NCBI GenBank assembly: GCA_045612065.1
Contig: JAZKYH010000075.1
Coordinates: forward strand, 69,722-133,721
Source of the DNA: UBA1189 sp045612065
GTDB lineage: Bacteria > Bacteroidota > Bacteroidia > Bacteroidales > Bacteroidaceae
DNA: 64,000 nucleotides
Direction of reading: 5' to 3'
Below are positions 8,685 to 17,165 of this stretch, one piece after another. A model generated the notes under the pieces. It was given only the letters and a program-made list of their open reading frames with translations, was not told the origin of the DNA and did not search any database. The position numbers and the translations under genes are program-made. Every line of letters begins with the position of its first letter. The stretch's first letter is position 1.

Positions 8685-10526
8685 ATGAACCTATTCAACT
8701 ATACCCGTCGCGAGAGCAGTGAGGTGCAGATCGGATACACTCCGCTCGGTGGCGACAACCCCATCCGGGTGCAGTCGATGACCACTACAGCAACGACCGA
8801 TACCGAGGGCTCGGTGGCACAGGCAAAGCGCATTGTTGAGGCTGGTGGTGAATATGTACGCTTAACGACGCAGGGCGTGCGCGAGGCTGAAAACTTGCGC
8901 GAAATCAATGCAGCACTGCGCAGTCAGGGTATTGACACTCCGCTCGTAGCTGATGTGCACTTCAATGCTCGCGTGGCCGACGTGGCTGCACTCTATGCCG
9001 AGAAGGTGCGCATTAACCCCGGTAACTATGTGGATACGGCCCGCACCTTCAAGCAACTCACGTACACCGATGAGGAGTATGCGCAGGAGATTGAGAAGAT
9101 ACGCGCCAAGCTGGTGCCCTTCCTTAATATATGTAAGGAGAACCATACGGCGATACGCATCGGTGTAAACCACGGTTCGCTGAGTGACCGCATTATGAGT
9201 CGCTATGGCGATACGCCCGAGGGCATGGTGGAATCGTGCATGGAGTTCTTGCGCATCTGCGTGGCGGAGAAGTTCACCAACGTGGTCATCTCCATCAAGG
9301 CCAGCAATACGGTCATCATGGTACGCACGGTGCGCCTGTTGGTGAAGACGATGGAGCAGGAGGGTATGAAATTTCCCTTGCACCTCGGCGTTACCGAGGC
9401 GGGCGAGGGCGAGGATGGCCGCATCAAGAGTGCTGTGGGCATAGGTGCCCTGCTCTATGATGGCTTCGGTGATACTATCCGTGTGTCGCTGAGTGAGGCT
9501 CCCGAGGCAGAGATTCCCGTGGCTAAGGCGTTGGTGGACTATGTCACAGCTCATGCTGTACATCTGTCCATTGAGGGCGTAGTGGCCAAGGATTTCAATT
9601 ACTTTGCACCCGAGCGCCGTACGACACATGCCGTGGCCAATATCGGCGGCGGACAGGTGCCCGTAGTCATCGGCAGTTGCTTCGGCAAGGAGCGCACGTT
9701 CGATGCCAACCTGCGTCCCGACTACCTCTACTGTGGTAGCACATTGCCCGACGAGCGTCCCGAGATGCCACTCATCGTGGATGCTCCCGCATGGACGGGC
9801 GAGGAGAACACCTATCCCGTGTTCATGGGATTTGGCGAGAGAAACTATTTGCCCTTGCTGGCTACTTGCCCTGCACCGCTGAAGTTCCTCTTTGTGACCT
9901 ATAGCCAATGCTCCGAGGAGGTCTTGGCCTGCTTGAAGACACACCCCGAGGTGGTCATCATCCATCAGACAAACCATCTGCACCGTGTGGGTGAGCATCG
10001 TGCGTTGGCGCATCTGCTCATGCATGAGGGCATCACCAACCCCATCGTATACTTCCAACATTATGCAGAGGAGTCACTCTCTGACCTGCAACTGCGTGCT
10101 GCGGCGGACACGGGTGTGCTCTGCATCGATGGCTTGGTGGACGGACTTTACATACATAACATAGGCAACAGCATCGCCCCACAGCAGATTGATGCTACGG
10201 CGCTCAATATACTGCAGGCTGCGCGTGTGCGCACCAGCAAGACCGAGTATATCTCATGCCCCGGTTGTGGACGTACGCTCTACAATTTAGAGGAGACCAT
10301 CGCTCGCATCAAGGCGGCGACATCGCACCTCAAGGGACTCAAGATAGCCATCATGGGCTGCATCGTGAATGGCCCGGGTGAAATGGCCGATGCCGACTAT
10401 GGCTATGTGGGTGCGGCACGCGGTAAGGTGAGCCTCTACAAGCAGAAGGAGTGCATCGAGAAGAACATCCCCGAAGAACATGCGGTGGAGAAATTGTTGG
10501 AGTTGATTGATAAATATGAACAATAA
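8685..10526 (+). CDS. ispG: (E)-4-hydroxy-3-methylbut-2-enyl-diphosphate synthase IspG, large type
   Basis: 613 aa. IspG reduces methylerythritol cyclodiphosphate to HMBPP in the MEP isoprenoid pathway using a [4Fe-4S] cluster. The N-terminal TIM-barrel part is clear (GDNPIRVQSMTTT, VADVHFN, KVRINPGN, GVNHGSLSDRIM). The C-terminal part carries the cluster cysteines in CPGCGRT (Cys525, Cys528) and MGCIVNGPGE (Cys559) with the conserved Glu. Between them, about residues 280-510, lies the extra domain found in the plant, Chlamydia and Bacteroidetes form, which explains the length compared with ~370 aa in E. coli. dxs of the same pathway is in this window at 18183. Expression is from the promoter at 8616-8647. 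Confidence 0.96.
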   Translation: MNLFNYTRRESSEVQIGYTPLGGDNPIRVQSMTTTATTDTEGSVAQAKRIVEAGGEYVRLTTQGVREAENLREINAALRSQGIDTPLVADVHFNARVADVAALYAEKVRINPGNYVDTARTFKQLTYTDEEYAQEIEKIRAKLVPFLNICKENHTAIRIGVNHGSLSDRIMSRYGDTPEGMVESCMEFLRICVAEKFTNVVISIKASNTVIMVRTVRLLVKTMEQEGMKFPLHLGVTEAGEGEDGRIKSAVGIGALLYDGFGDTIRVSLSEAPEAEIPVAKALVDYVTAHAVHLSIEGVVAKDFNYFAPERRTTHAVANIGGGQVPVVIGSCFGKERTFDANLRPDYLYCGSTLPDERPEMPLIVDAPAWTGEENTYPVFMGFGERNYLPLLATCPAPLKFLFVTYSQCSEEVLACLKTHPEVVIIHQTNHLHRVGEHRALAHLLMHEGITNPIVYFQHYAEESLSDLQLRAAADTGVLCIDGLVDGLYIHNIGNSIAPQQIDATALNILQAARVRTSKTEYISCPGCGRTLYNLEETIARIKAATSHLKGLKIAIMGCIVNGPGEMADADYGYVGAARGKVSLYKQKECIEKNIPEEHAVEKLLELIDKYEQ

Positions 10527-10540
10527 TCTTTTTTGACAAC

Positions 10541-10620
10541 GGACAACAGACAACAGACGAAAGTCAGGCTTAGCGATGTGCTCCATCCGGATGGCGTCCG
10601 TAGTCTGTTGTCTGTTGTCC
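10541..10620. repeat. long-arm inverted repeat with tandem-word arms
   Basis: Perfect 18-bp arms GGACAACAGACAACAGAC (10541-10558) and its complement (10603-10620) enclose a 44-nt core. Each arm is itself two copies of a 9-bp word (about GACAACAGA). The core contains the palindrome CCATCCGGATGG. It lies between ispG and the DUF456 gene and could fold as an RNA hairpin, but it has no T-run, so a terminator role is doubtful. A similar design is seen at 60305-60398. Confidence 0.75.
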
Positions 10621-10633
10621 CCCAAAATAGTAA

Positions 10634-11122
10634 ATGGAAACCCTACTCATCATCCTCGCCCTTGTGTTCGCTATTGTCGGGCTCTTGGGCTCTATACTCC
10701 CAGCGTTGCCTGGCGCACCGCTGAGTTATGTAGGTCTGTTGCTCTTGTTGCCCTGCGAGGGGGCCGACATCAGCAACACCGCGTTGTGGGTCTATGGCAT
10801 CTTCCTGGCCATCGTCTCTATCCTCGACTACATCGCTCCCGTATGGCTCACCAACCTCAGTGGAGGAGGGCAGCAGGCGACACGTGCCTCGATGGCAGGA
10901 CTCGTGGCGGGACTCTTCTTCTTCCCGCCCTGGGGACTCATCATCGGTCCGTTCGTGGGAGCCTTCATCGGTGAACTGATGGACGGTGCCTCAAAAGGCA
11001 AAGCGCTGAAGGTGGCGCTGATGTCGTTCGTGGGCTTCTTGCTCACTACGGGCATGAAGATTATCTATAGTGGCGTGCTATTGTTTGTGATTGTGAAAGA
11101 GTCTATACAACTAATATTTTGA
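10634..11122 (+). CDS. DUF456 family membrane protein
   Basis: 162 aa, nearly all hydrophobic. Membrane helices are visible at about residues 3-38 (ETLLIILALVFAIVGLLG then LPGAPLSYVGLLLLL), 50-70, 85-115 and 135-160. The opening GLLGSILPALPGAPLSYVGL and the glycine-rich FFPPWGLIIGPFVGAFIGEL hairpin are the hallmarks of DUF456. The function of the family is not known. It starts 107 bp after ispG, with the inverted repeat at 10541-10620 in the gap, and ends 32 bp before the porin gene start. Confidence 0.85.
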   Translation: METLLIILALVFAIVGLLGSILPALPGAPLSYVGLLLLLPCEGADISNTALWVYGIFLAIVSILDYIAPVWLTNLSGGGQQATRASMAGLVAGLFFFPPWGLIIGPFVGAFIGELMDGASKGKALKVALMSFVGFLLTTGMKIIYSGVLLFVIVKESIQLIF

Positions 11123-11154
11123 GTAACTTATTATTCCTAAAACCTATTTGCAAG

Positions 11155-12174
11155 ATGAAAAAACACAGAACTATTCTTTTGGGAGTTATTGCATTGTGTG
11201 GTAGCATGGCTATGGCACAAGAAGGTGCAAAAGTAAACCTGCGTATGGAGGCGCGTGGTGATTTTCAGTATGAGAACATCAAGGGCCATACGATGGATGG
11301 CAGCACGGGATTCCGTGGCAAGCAGTTTAACCTACGTCTCAATGGTAACATCAATGAGTCGTGGAGTTATGTGTATCGCCAGCGTATGGGAAAACCGAAT
11401 GGTGATGCCAGTTATTTTGATGCAGTAGATCACATCAACCTTACTTATACTACAGGAGCGTGGTCCTTCACGGGAGGTAAGCAAACAGTAGCTGTGGGTG
11501 GTTATGAGTATGATCGTGCTCCGATAGACTTTTATTTCGGATCAGAGTATTGGTACAACATGGCTTGCTATCAATGGGGTGTAAATGCAAAGTATAAATT
11601 TGATACAGAGAATAGCGATGCCTTGATGCTGCAGATTGTGCAGAGTTCGTTCCGCGATGTCAATCCCAATATGTATTCCTATAATTTGTTGTGGTCTGCT
11701 TCGTATGGTTGGCTTGACATCCTTCATTCTGTAAATATGTTGGAGTATCGACCTGGTAAGTATGTCAACTTCATTGCACTTGGTCATCAGTTTAATATGG
11801 GCGACTTTGCCTTGCAACTTGATTGGATGAATCGTGCAGATATGAATGACTTTGGCTTTGATGATTTTTCAGTAATGGCTGACCTTTCTTGGAGTGCTTC
11901 GGAGAAACTGAATGTGTTCGGAAAAGTGACCTATGATATAAATGACGATAATACAGCCGATTACTGTGTGCTCCCTGGCACAGAACTCACTCGTGTGGGT
12001 GCTGGTGTAGAGTACTTCCCCATTGAGGGCAGTCGCGATATACGTTTCCATGGTGGATATACCTATACTTTGGGAACAAATACTAAAGCAAGTAAAGATG
12101 GCGGAACTCTTTTTGGTAATCAATCCTTCGTCTCTGTTGGTGTTACTTGGAAGATGAATATCCTCAATAGATAA
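11155..12174 (+). CDS. outer-membrane porin, OprO/OprP-like
   Basis: 339 aa from the ATG at 11155, chosen because it gives a good signal peptide (KKHRTILLGVIALCGSMAMA, cut before QEG); an ATG 36 bp upstream would only add a non-signal leader. The mature part is a typical alternating beta-barrel pattern beginning VNLRMEARGDFQYEN with RGKQFNLRLNGNINESW, as in Bacteroidetes proteins of the phosphate-selective porin O/P family, and it ends in an aromatic-rich strand (FVSVGVTWKMNILNR). The substrate is uncertain. It is 12 bp before the Gate-domain protein, suggesting a transport pair of outer-membrane pore and inner-membrane protein. Confidence 0.78.
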   Translation: MKKHRTILLGVIALCGSMAMAQEGAKVNLRMEARGDFQYENIKGHTMDGSTGFRGKQFNLRLNGNINESWSYVYRQRMGKPNGDASYFDAVDHINLTYTTGAWSFTGGKQTVAVGGYEYDRAPIDFYFGSEYWYNMACYQWGVNAKYKFDTENSDALMLQIVQSSFRDVNPNMYSYNLLWSASYGWLDILHSVNMLEYRPGKYVNFIALGHQFNMGDFALQLDWMNRADMNDFGFDDFSVMADLSWSASEKLNVFGKVTYDINDDNTADYCVLPGTELTRVGAGVEYFPIEGSRDIRFHGGYTYTLGTNTKASKDGGTLFGNQSFVSVGVTWKMNILNR

Positions 12175-12186
12175 AACTTTCGCTGT

Positions 12187-13338
12187 ATGAGATTGAGATC
12201 TGTTCTCCGCCGTGGATTGAGAGTCATTCCCAATGGCGTCATTTGTTTGGTTGTCGTATTTGGCCTTTTTGGTTACTTGGGCTGCAAAATGGGTACCCCC
12301 AATATGCTCAATACGGTGATGAATACCGCTCACGATCTGCTACTTAATACCGTATTCTACCTAATGGCCATCTGTGTTATTACGGGTGCATTGGGTAAGG
12401 TGTTTGTGGAATTTGGTGTGGTGAACCTGTTGGAGAAACTGTTGCGCCCGCTCATGCGTCCGCTCTTCAACCTGCCGGGTACGGCCTCTATCGGTGCCGT
12501 GCTGACCTTCTTGTCGGACAATCCTGCCATCATTTCTTTAGCGCAGGACAAGCGCTTCGCTTCGTACTTCAAGAAATATCAGTTTATTTCTCTCACCAAC
12601 TTCGGTACGGCCTTTGGTATGGGCTTGCTGGTTATTGTCTTCATGGTGGGGCAGGGCTACTATGCCGAGCCACTCATTGGGCTTATTGGTGCATTCTTGG
12701 GCTGTGTGGTATCTACCCGATTGATGCAGCGTTCAGTGCTTAAGGCTTACCCTCACTACTTGGAAGAGAATGCTTGTGAAGAGATACTTGAAGAGGTCGC
12801 TGAAAATCATGAATATCGTAAGCCGATGTTCCAGCGTATCCTCGACTCGCTTCTCGATGGTGGTCGTACGGGTGTTGATGTAGGCCTCGCCATTATCCCA
12901 GGCGTACTCATTATCTCTACGCTCGTGATGGTACTCACCTTTGGTCCTTCGGCCGATGGAACCTATACTGGTGCGGCTTATCAAGGTGTAGAACTATTGC
13001 CATGGATAGGAGAGAAGATAGGTTTCGTTTTCCACTGGCTCTTTGGTTTCGAGGATCCGCATCTCATCGCCTTTCCTATTACTGCGCTTGGAGCCGTAGG
13101 TGCAGCCTTGGGACTTGTTCCGGGCTTCATCTCTGAGGGATGGATTGATGGTAATGCTATTGCTGTGTTTACTGCGATTGGTATGTGTTGGAGTGGTTAC
13201 TTGAGTACTCACACTGCAATGCTCGACACGCTGGGTTATCGTCGCCTAACTTCAAAGGCTATTCTCGCTCATACCATTGGAGGTCTTGTGGCAGCCATCC
13301 TCGCCCATTGGATGTTTGTGTTGTATAGCTTAATCTAA
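12187..13338 (+). CDS. nucleoside-recognition (Gate) domain membrane protein
   Basis: 383 aa integral membrane protein with about eight helices. Helices include GVICLVVVFGLFGYLGC, VFYLMAICVITGALGKVF and FGTAFGMGLLVIVFMVGQG, and the C-terminal half has a second similar set. The re-entrant segment ASIGAVLTFLSDNPAIISLA is characteristic of the Gate/nucleoside-recognition family (related to spore-maturation A/B and CNT transporters). The transported compound is unknown. It is only 12 bp downstream of the porin gene, so the two are very likely one operon. A perfect 8-bp stem hairpin at 13361-13391 ends the unit. Confidence 0.75.
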   Translation: MRLRSVLRRGLRVIPNGVICLVVVFGLFGYLGCKMGTPNMLNTVMNTAHDLLLNTVFYLMAICVITGALGKVFVEFGVVNLLEKLLRPLMRPLFNLPGTASIGAVLTFLSDNPAIISLAQDKRFASYFKKYQFISLTNFGTAFGMGLLVIVFMVGQGYYAEPLIGLIGAFLGCVVSTRLMQRSVLKAYPHYLEENACEEILEEVAENHEYRKPMFQRILDSLLDGGRTGVDVGLAIIPGVLIISTLVMVLTFGPSADGTYTGAAYQGVELLPWIGEKIGFVFHWLFGFEDPHLIAFPITALGAVGAALGLVPGFISEGWIDGNAIAVFTAIGMCWSGYLSTHTAMLDTLGYRRLTSKAILAHTIGGLVAAILAHWMFVLYSLI

Positions 13339-13360
13339 GTAATAGAAACTAAAGATAGTA

Positions 13361-13391
13361 AAGCCTCCTCTGTCTGATGCAGGGGAGGCTT
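13361..13391. terminator. bidirectional hairpin between converging genes
   Basis: AAGCCTCC (13361-13368) pairs with GGAGGCTT (13384-13391). It lies between the plus-strand Gate protein gene and the minus-strand rsmD gene, and could stop transcription from either side. Confidence 0.65.
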
Positions 13392-13431
13392 CGTTATGTC
13401 TAATAGTTAGTTCTCTTAGAAGAAGATAAAA

Positions 13432-13980
13432 TTACTCTTTCCCGCGTGTCTCAAAAAAACTGAAGTGTACGCTACCATATATGCGCTCTTGTACGAAACA
13501 AGGGTGCTCTGCAAAGTTGTGGTCCTTGCCATGCTCGAGGATGAGCATGCCGTCCTCAGCAAGCATCCCTTTGTTCAAAATAAGATCGGGTAGTTCGGAC
13601 AAGCGTGTGAGCGCATAGGGAGGGTCGGCAAAGATGAGGTCAAAGGTGTCGTGGCATTTCTCGATGTATCGGAATACGTCTGCTCGCAGAGGAATCCAGT
13701 TCTCTTCTTTAAGCTGTTCCTTTATCTTATATATATGAGTATGGTGTAGCGGCTCGCGCTCTACGGAGATGACACGGCCACAACCACGTGATACGAATTC
13801 GAGGCTGATGCTACCTGTTCCAGCGAAGAGGTCGAGCACATTGTTACACCCCTCTAAGTCGATAAGGTTATTGAGTACGTTGAAAAGGTTCTCCTTAGCA
13901 AAGTCCGTGGTAGGACGTGCCTTGAAGTTGCGTGGCACCTCAAAGGTGCGACGCTTGTATTTTCCGCTGATTACTCGCAT
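13432..13980 (-). CDS. rsmD: 16S rRNA (guanine-N2)-methyltransferase RsmD
   Basis: 182 aa, usual length. RsmD methylates G966 of 16S rRNA using SAM. The family start MRVISGKYKRRTF followed by RPTTDFAKENLFNVL is present, then the SAM-binding loop LDLFAGTGSISLE and the catalytic DPPY motif in FDLIFADPPYAL. It overlaps the end of the DUF3822 gene by 10 bp, so both are translated from one message, an arrangement common in Bacteroidetes. Confidence 0.95.
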   Translation of the reverse strand: MRVISGKYKRRTFEVPRNFKARPTTDFAKENLFNVLNNLIDLEGCNNVLDLFAGTGSISLEFVSRGCGRVISVEREPLHHTHIYKIKEQLKEENWIPLRADVFRYIEKCHDTFDLIFADPPYALTRLSELPDLILNKGMLAEDGMLILEHGKDHNFAEHPCFVQERIYGSVHFSFFETRGKE

Positions 13981-14780
13981 GCGATAAGGGCTTGAAGGTC
14001 AAAAGGCATCTCGTCGATACGTGCCAACTCGGTGGAGTGAAACTCTTCGGCGGGCCGGATGATGTGTATGTTTTGAATAAATTTCTTTAGTTCTTTTGTT
14101 ATGGCTTTGGTGTGGCGTGATTCCCCGGCAATATGAAGGGTGTCATTAGTTTGCGACAAATTCAGTACTCCCCAGCAATTGAGCAAAAAGTAGAGAGCAT
14201 CTGCAGCATTGCGGTAGTGAAAGGTGTTCACAAAGAGGGGGGTGGCACTCTCGAAGCACATGAAATCTATACTATGCTTGCATACGTGGAGTAGGCAATA
14301 TCTTTTATTGCTGGCATAACTGCGGTCTATGCCAAAGTGTATGAGAGGTGTAATTGCTGAATATACTTTTGCCTTGGGATATCGCAAGGTAATGTATTTG
14401 TGCAACTGCTTCTCTATGTCGAAGAGCACTACTGCTTGCTCATCGCTTGCCACATTGCGCAATAAGATTGGGGTTGTGGCAGAGGAGGTGTTTAGCCGAT
14501 AGAATTCGCTTTCATATTGCTCGGCATGATACTCCTTAGGAATGAGTGTATAGGTAGTATCTGCGAGGATTATATTAACCTCTCCATACGTGTGCTTCAG
14601 CATCTCGGTATCCTCTATCGCACTCTTCAGATTGTTCGCCAAGGGCTTTAGCGGATCTATGCGATAGGGTAGGTAGGCATACTCGTTGGCTACCTTCGGA
14701 TTGTGTACGGTAAAACAAAATCCATCCGTACTCAGACGGATGGATAATGTATATTGTCTGGTTTTATTAAAATCAATCAC
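13971..14780 (-). CDS. DUF3822 family protein
   Basis: 269 aa, cytoplasmic, with no signal or membrane segment. It reads as a DUF3822 protein: an early RLSTDGFCFTVHN beta segment, ILADTTYTLIPKEYH, and a second half starting near LLHVCKHSIDFMCFE, giving an actin/hexokinase-like two-lobed pattern. Function is unknown. The family is generally found directly upstream of rsmD in Bacteroidetes, as here, where the reading frames overlap by 10 bp. It begins 20 bp after the end of the upstream anchored hypothetical gene, so the three may be co-transcribed. Confidence 0.8.
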   Translation of the reverse strand: MIDFNKTRQYTLSIRLSTDGFCFTVHNPKVANEYAYLPYRIDPLKPLANNLKSAIEDTEMLKHTYGEVNIILADTTYTLIPKEYHAEQYESEFYRLNTSSATTPILLRNVASDEQAVVLFDIEKQLHKYITLRYPKAKVYSAITPLIHFGIDRSYASNKRYCLLHVCKHSIDFMCFESATPLFVNTFHYRNAADALYFLLNCWGVLNLSQTNDTLHIAGESRHTKAITKELKKFIQNIHIIRPAEEFHSTELARIDEMPFDLQALIACE

Positions 14781-14800
14781 CGTGTGTTAGAGTAGATTGA

Positions 14801-15553
14801 TTACTCCCAGTTACCTGCGTTGTTATTACCTACTTCAGCGTTACCTACCATCAAACCGACGTAGCGGCCGAGCTCCTGCTGCAAGTCGATGAGGTTGTTG
14901 AGCTCATCCTTGTTGATGCCGTCGAGGTATGTGCGATAAGGAGTCTTAGCCTCGAAGAGGTAGATTTTATTGCCTGACTTACCGCTTGAGTCGCAACCTG
15001 TGCGCATTTCGAACTCTGCACCATTACCGAAGGGAACATAGCGCAAAGAATCGATGTTGAAACCTTTGGGGAAAAGGGTGTCAATAGCTGCTACCCAGAA
15101 AGTGTCACGACTGAAGATGTACTCTTCTACCTCGCCCTTACTGTTCAAGCGAACGAGACCAGCCTTCTCTGCCTCTTTCCACTTCTTCTGAGCATCAGCG
15201 GGCTTCTTGGCCTTGCGTGCATCCTCGATGAGCTTAGTAGCTTTACCCTCGGTAAGACCTTCTTCGAGCTGTGCGTCAGTAAGCTCACCTACCTTCTTTA
15301 CGAAAGGAAGCTTCTCATTCTTTACGAATCCGATGAGCTCATCGAAACTGTCAGTGTACTGTCCCTTGTTCTTGCTGTTGTAGTCGCGGTATGCAACCTG
15401 TGCAGTACGAATGTCAATCAAACGTGCGATAACCTGCTTTTCTCTTGCTTCGCGCTCTTTGCCGAAGTTGATAGACCCCATAATGCTACCTACACAAATG
15501 TATGCAAGGCCTGCTACGCACAATGTCAATACGATATTTACAATTTTTTTCAT
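14801..15553 (-). CDS. conserved membrane-anchored protein, pseudopilin-like layout
   Basis: 250 aa from the ATG at 15553, chosen because an uncleaved N-terminal helix follows directly (KIVNIVLTLCVAGLAYIC); the frame stays open upstream but reads poorly. After the helix comes a basic/acidic coiled stretch (KEREAREKQVIARLIDIRTA), then YNSKNKGQYTDSFDELIGFV, an order reminiscent of pseudopilins (hydrophobic helix, then a short extended domain with an early sampling-type segment). I cannot name the family with confidence. The body should lie in the periplasm. On the minus strand, TACTTTTG (15587-15594) is a good -7 element 33 bp upstream. The gene is divergent from the RecD-like helicase. Confidence 0.65.
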   Translation of the reverse strand: MKKIVNIVLTLCVAGLAYICVGSIMGSINFGKEREAREKQVIARLIDIRTAQVAYRDYNSKNKGQYTDSFDELIGFVKNEKLPFVKKVGELTDAQLEEGLTEGKATKLIEDARKAKKPADAQKKWKEAEKAGLVRLNSKGEVEEYIFSRDTFWVAAIDTLFPKGFNIDSLRYVPFGNGAEFEMRTGCDSSGKSGNKIYLFEAKTPYRTYLDGINKDELNNLIDLQQELGRYVGLMVGNAEVGNNNAGNWE

Positions 15554-15647
15554 GTTTATATGATTTATTTGATTAATTTCGTGGTGCAAAAGTATAACAA
15601 ATAGTTTGAAAATACTATAAATTGGTGATATTTTTCTCTGAAAGTCG

Positions 15648-17165
15648 ATGATAAATAGTTTTATAACAGCTAAAATACGCGATAATTTCGGTTTTACTCC
15701 CACGAGTGAGCAATCCGAAGCCATTGGCATGATAGGAGATTTCTTGATGTCGCGTCGAGATATGGAACTCTTTTTGCTCCGCGGTTACGCTGGTACGGGT
15801 AAGACTACGCTCGTGAGTGCTTTGGTGAAAACGCTGGTCGAACTGAATCAGCCAGTGGTATTGATGGCTCCTACCGGACGGGCGGCTAAGGTGTTCTCAT
15901 CGTATGCAGGGCAGCCGGCCTACACCATTCATAAACGCATTTATCGTCAAAAATCAATTACTGATACGGAGAGCTTCTCGCTCAATGTTAACCTGTCCAA
16001 ACACACTCTGTTTATCGTCGATGAGGCTTCCATGATTGCCAATGACGGACTTTCCTCATCGGTATTCGGTACAGGACGCTTGCTTGATGACTTGATTCAA
16101 TATGTATATTCCAGTGAAGGATGCCGTTTGATGCTTCTGGGCGATACGGCTCAGTTGCCTCCTGTGGGTGAGGAGGAGAGCCCGGCATTGAAGCCTTCTT
16201 TGTTGAAGTCATATGGGTTGCACATCTATGAGAAAACCCTCACGCAGGTGATGCGCCAACTCTCCGAATCAGGTATACTCTATAATGCTACAACCATACG
16301 CTATCGCTTGACGGCTTTACAACATGGAGTGGATTCTGATAAAGAATTGTCGGGGGAGGGGATTGTGGCCTCTTCGGATGTGGCTCATGTTTCAGGGAAC
16401 GAACTGATAGACTCTCTTGAAACGTCCTATTCGCGCTGGGGATCAGATGATTGTATGATTATCTGTCGTTCGAACAAACGTGCCAATATCTACAATCAAG
16501 GTGTCCGCAATCGCATCCTTGACCGAGAGGAGGAACTCTGCTCGGGCGATCGTATCATGGTGGTAAAGAACAATTACTATTGGGTGGAGCAGGAGGCCAA
16601 AAAGTTGATTGCGGAAAGAGAAAAGATGAAAGAGCAGAGTGGGGGTTCTCAACAACCTTCAATGCTCAATGCTCAACTCCCTCTCTCCTTCATCGCCAAT
16701 GGAGATATTGCTGTGGTACGTCGGGTACGTCGTACGCGTGAACTGTATGGATTCCGTTTTGCCGATGTTCTGCTCCGTTTCCCGGATTATGATGATTATG
16801 AGATGGAAACTACCGTTCTGCTCGATACGTTGCAGTCTGAGTCGCCCTCGCTCACTAAGGAGGAGTCTGAACGTCTATTCCAGTCCGTGATGGACGACTA
16901 TGCGCACATTACTACAAAAAAGGAACGCTATCAGCAACTGCGCCTCGACCCCCACTTCAATGCCCTGCAGATTAAGTATGCCTATGCTGTTACCTGTCAC
17001 AAGGCACAAGGTGGTCAGTGGGGCTGCATTTATCTGGATCAGGGCTACCTGTCTCCCGACACATCGCTCATCGACTATTATCGTTGGCTCTATACCGCCT
17101 TTACACGCGCCTCCGAGCAGGTCTATTTAGTGAATTGGCCTAACTCCTCATCCACCTCTAAATAG
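15648..17165 (+). CDS. RecD-like superfamily 1 DNA helicase
   Basis: 505 aa. An AAA_30-type ATPase core is followed by a UvrD_C_2 domain. Walker A is GYAGTGKTTL at residues 46-55; a Walker B-like LFIVDEASMI follows at ~121, LLGDTAQLPPVG is motif III, and VTCHKAQGGQW and YTAFTRASEQVYLV are the C-terminal helicase motifs. It is shorter than true RecD2 and lacks its N-terminal domain, so it belongs to the small RecD-like ATP-dependent helicases common in Bacteroidetes. Residues ~323-345 are a low-complexity insert (EQSGGSQQPSMLNAQ) encoded by short repeated words. Its last 43 bp overlap the GSCFA gene tail to tail. Confidence 0.88.
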   Translation: MINSFITAKIRDNFGFTPTSEQSEAIGMIGDFLMSRRDMELFLLRGYAGTGKTTLVSALVKTLVELNQPVVLMAPTGRAAKVFSSYAGQPAYTIHKRIYRQKSITDTESFSLNVNLSKHTLFIVDEASMIANDGLSSSVFGTGRLLDDLIQYVYSSEGCRLMLLGDTAQLPPVGEEESPALKPSLLKSYGLHIYEKTLTQVMRQLSESGILYNATTIRYRLTALQHGVDSDKELSGEGIVASSDVAHVSGNELIDSLETSYSRWGSDDCMIICRSNKRANIYNQGVRNRILDREEELCSGDRIMVVKNNYYWVEQEAKKLIAEREKMKEQSGGSQQPSMLNAQLPLSFIANGDIAVVRRVRRTRELYGFRFADVLLRFPDYDDYEMETTVLLDTLQSESPSLTKEESERLFQSVMDDYAHITTKKERYQQLRLDPHFNALQIKYAYAVTCHKAQGGQWGCIYLDQGYLSPDTSLIDYYRWLYTAFTRASEQVYLVNWPNSSSTSK

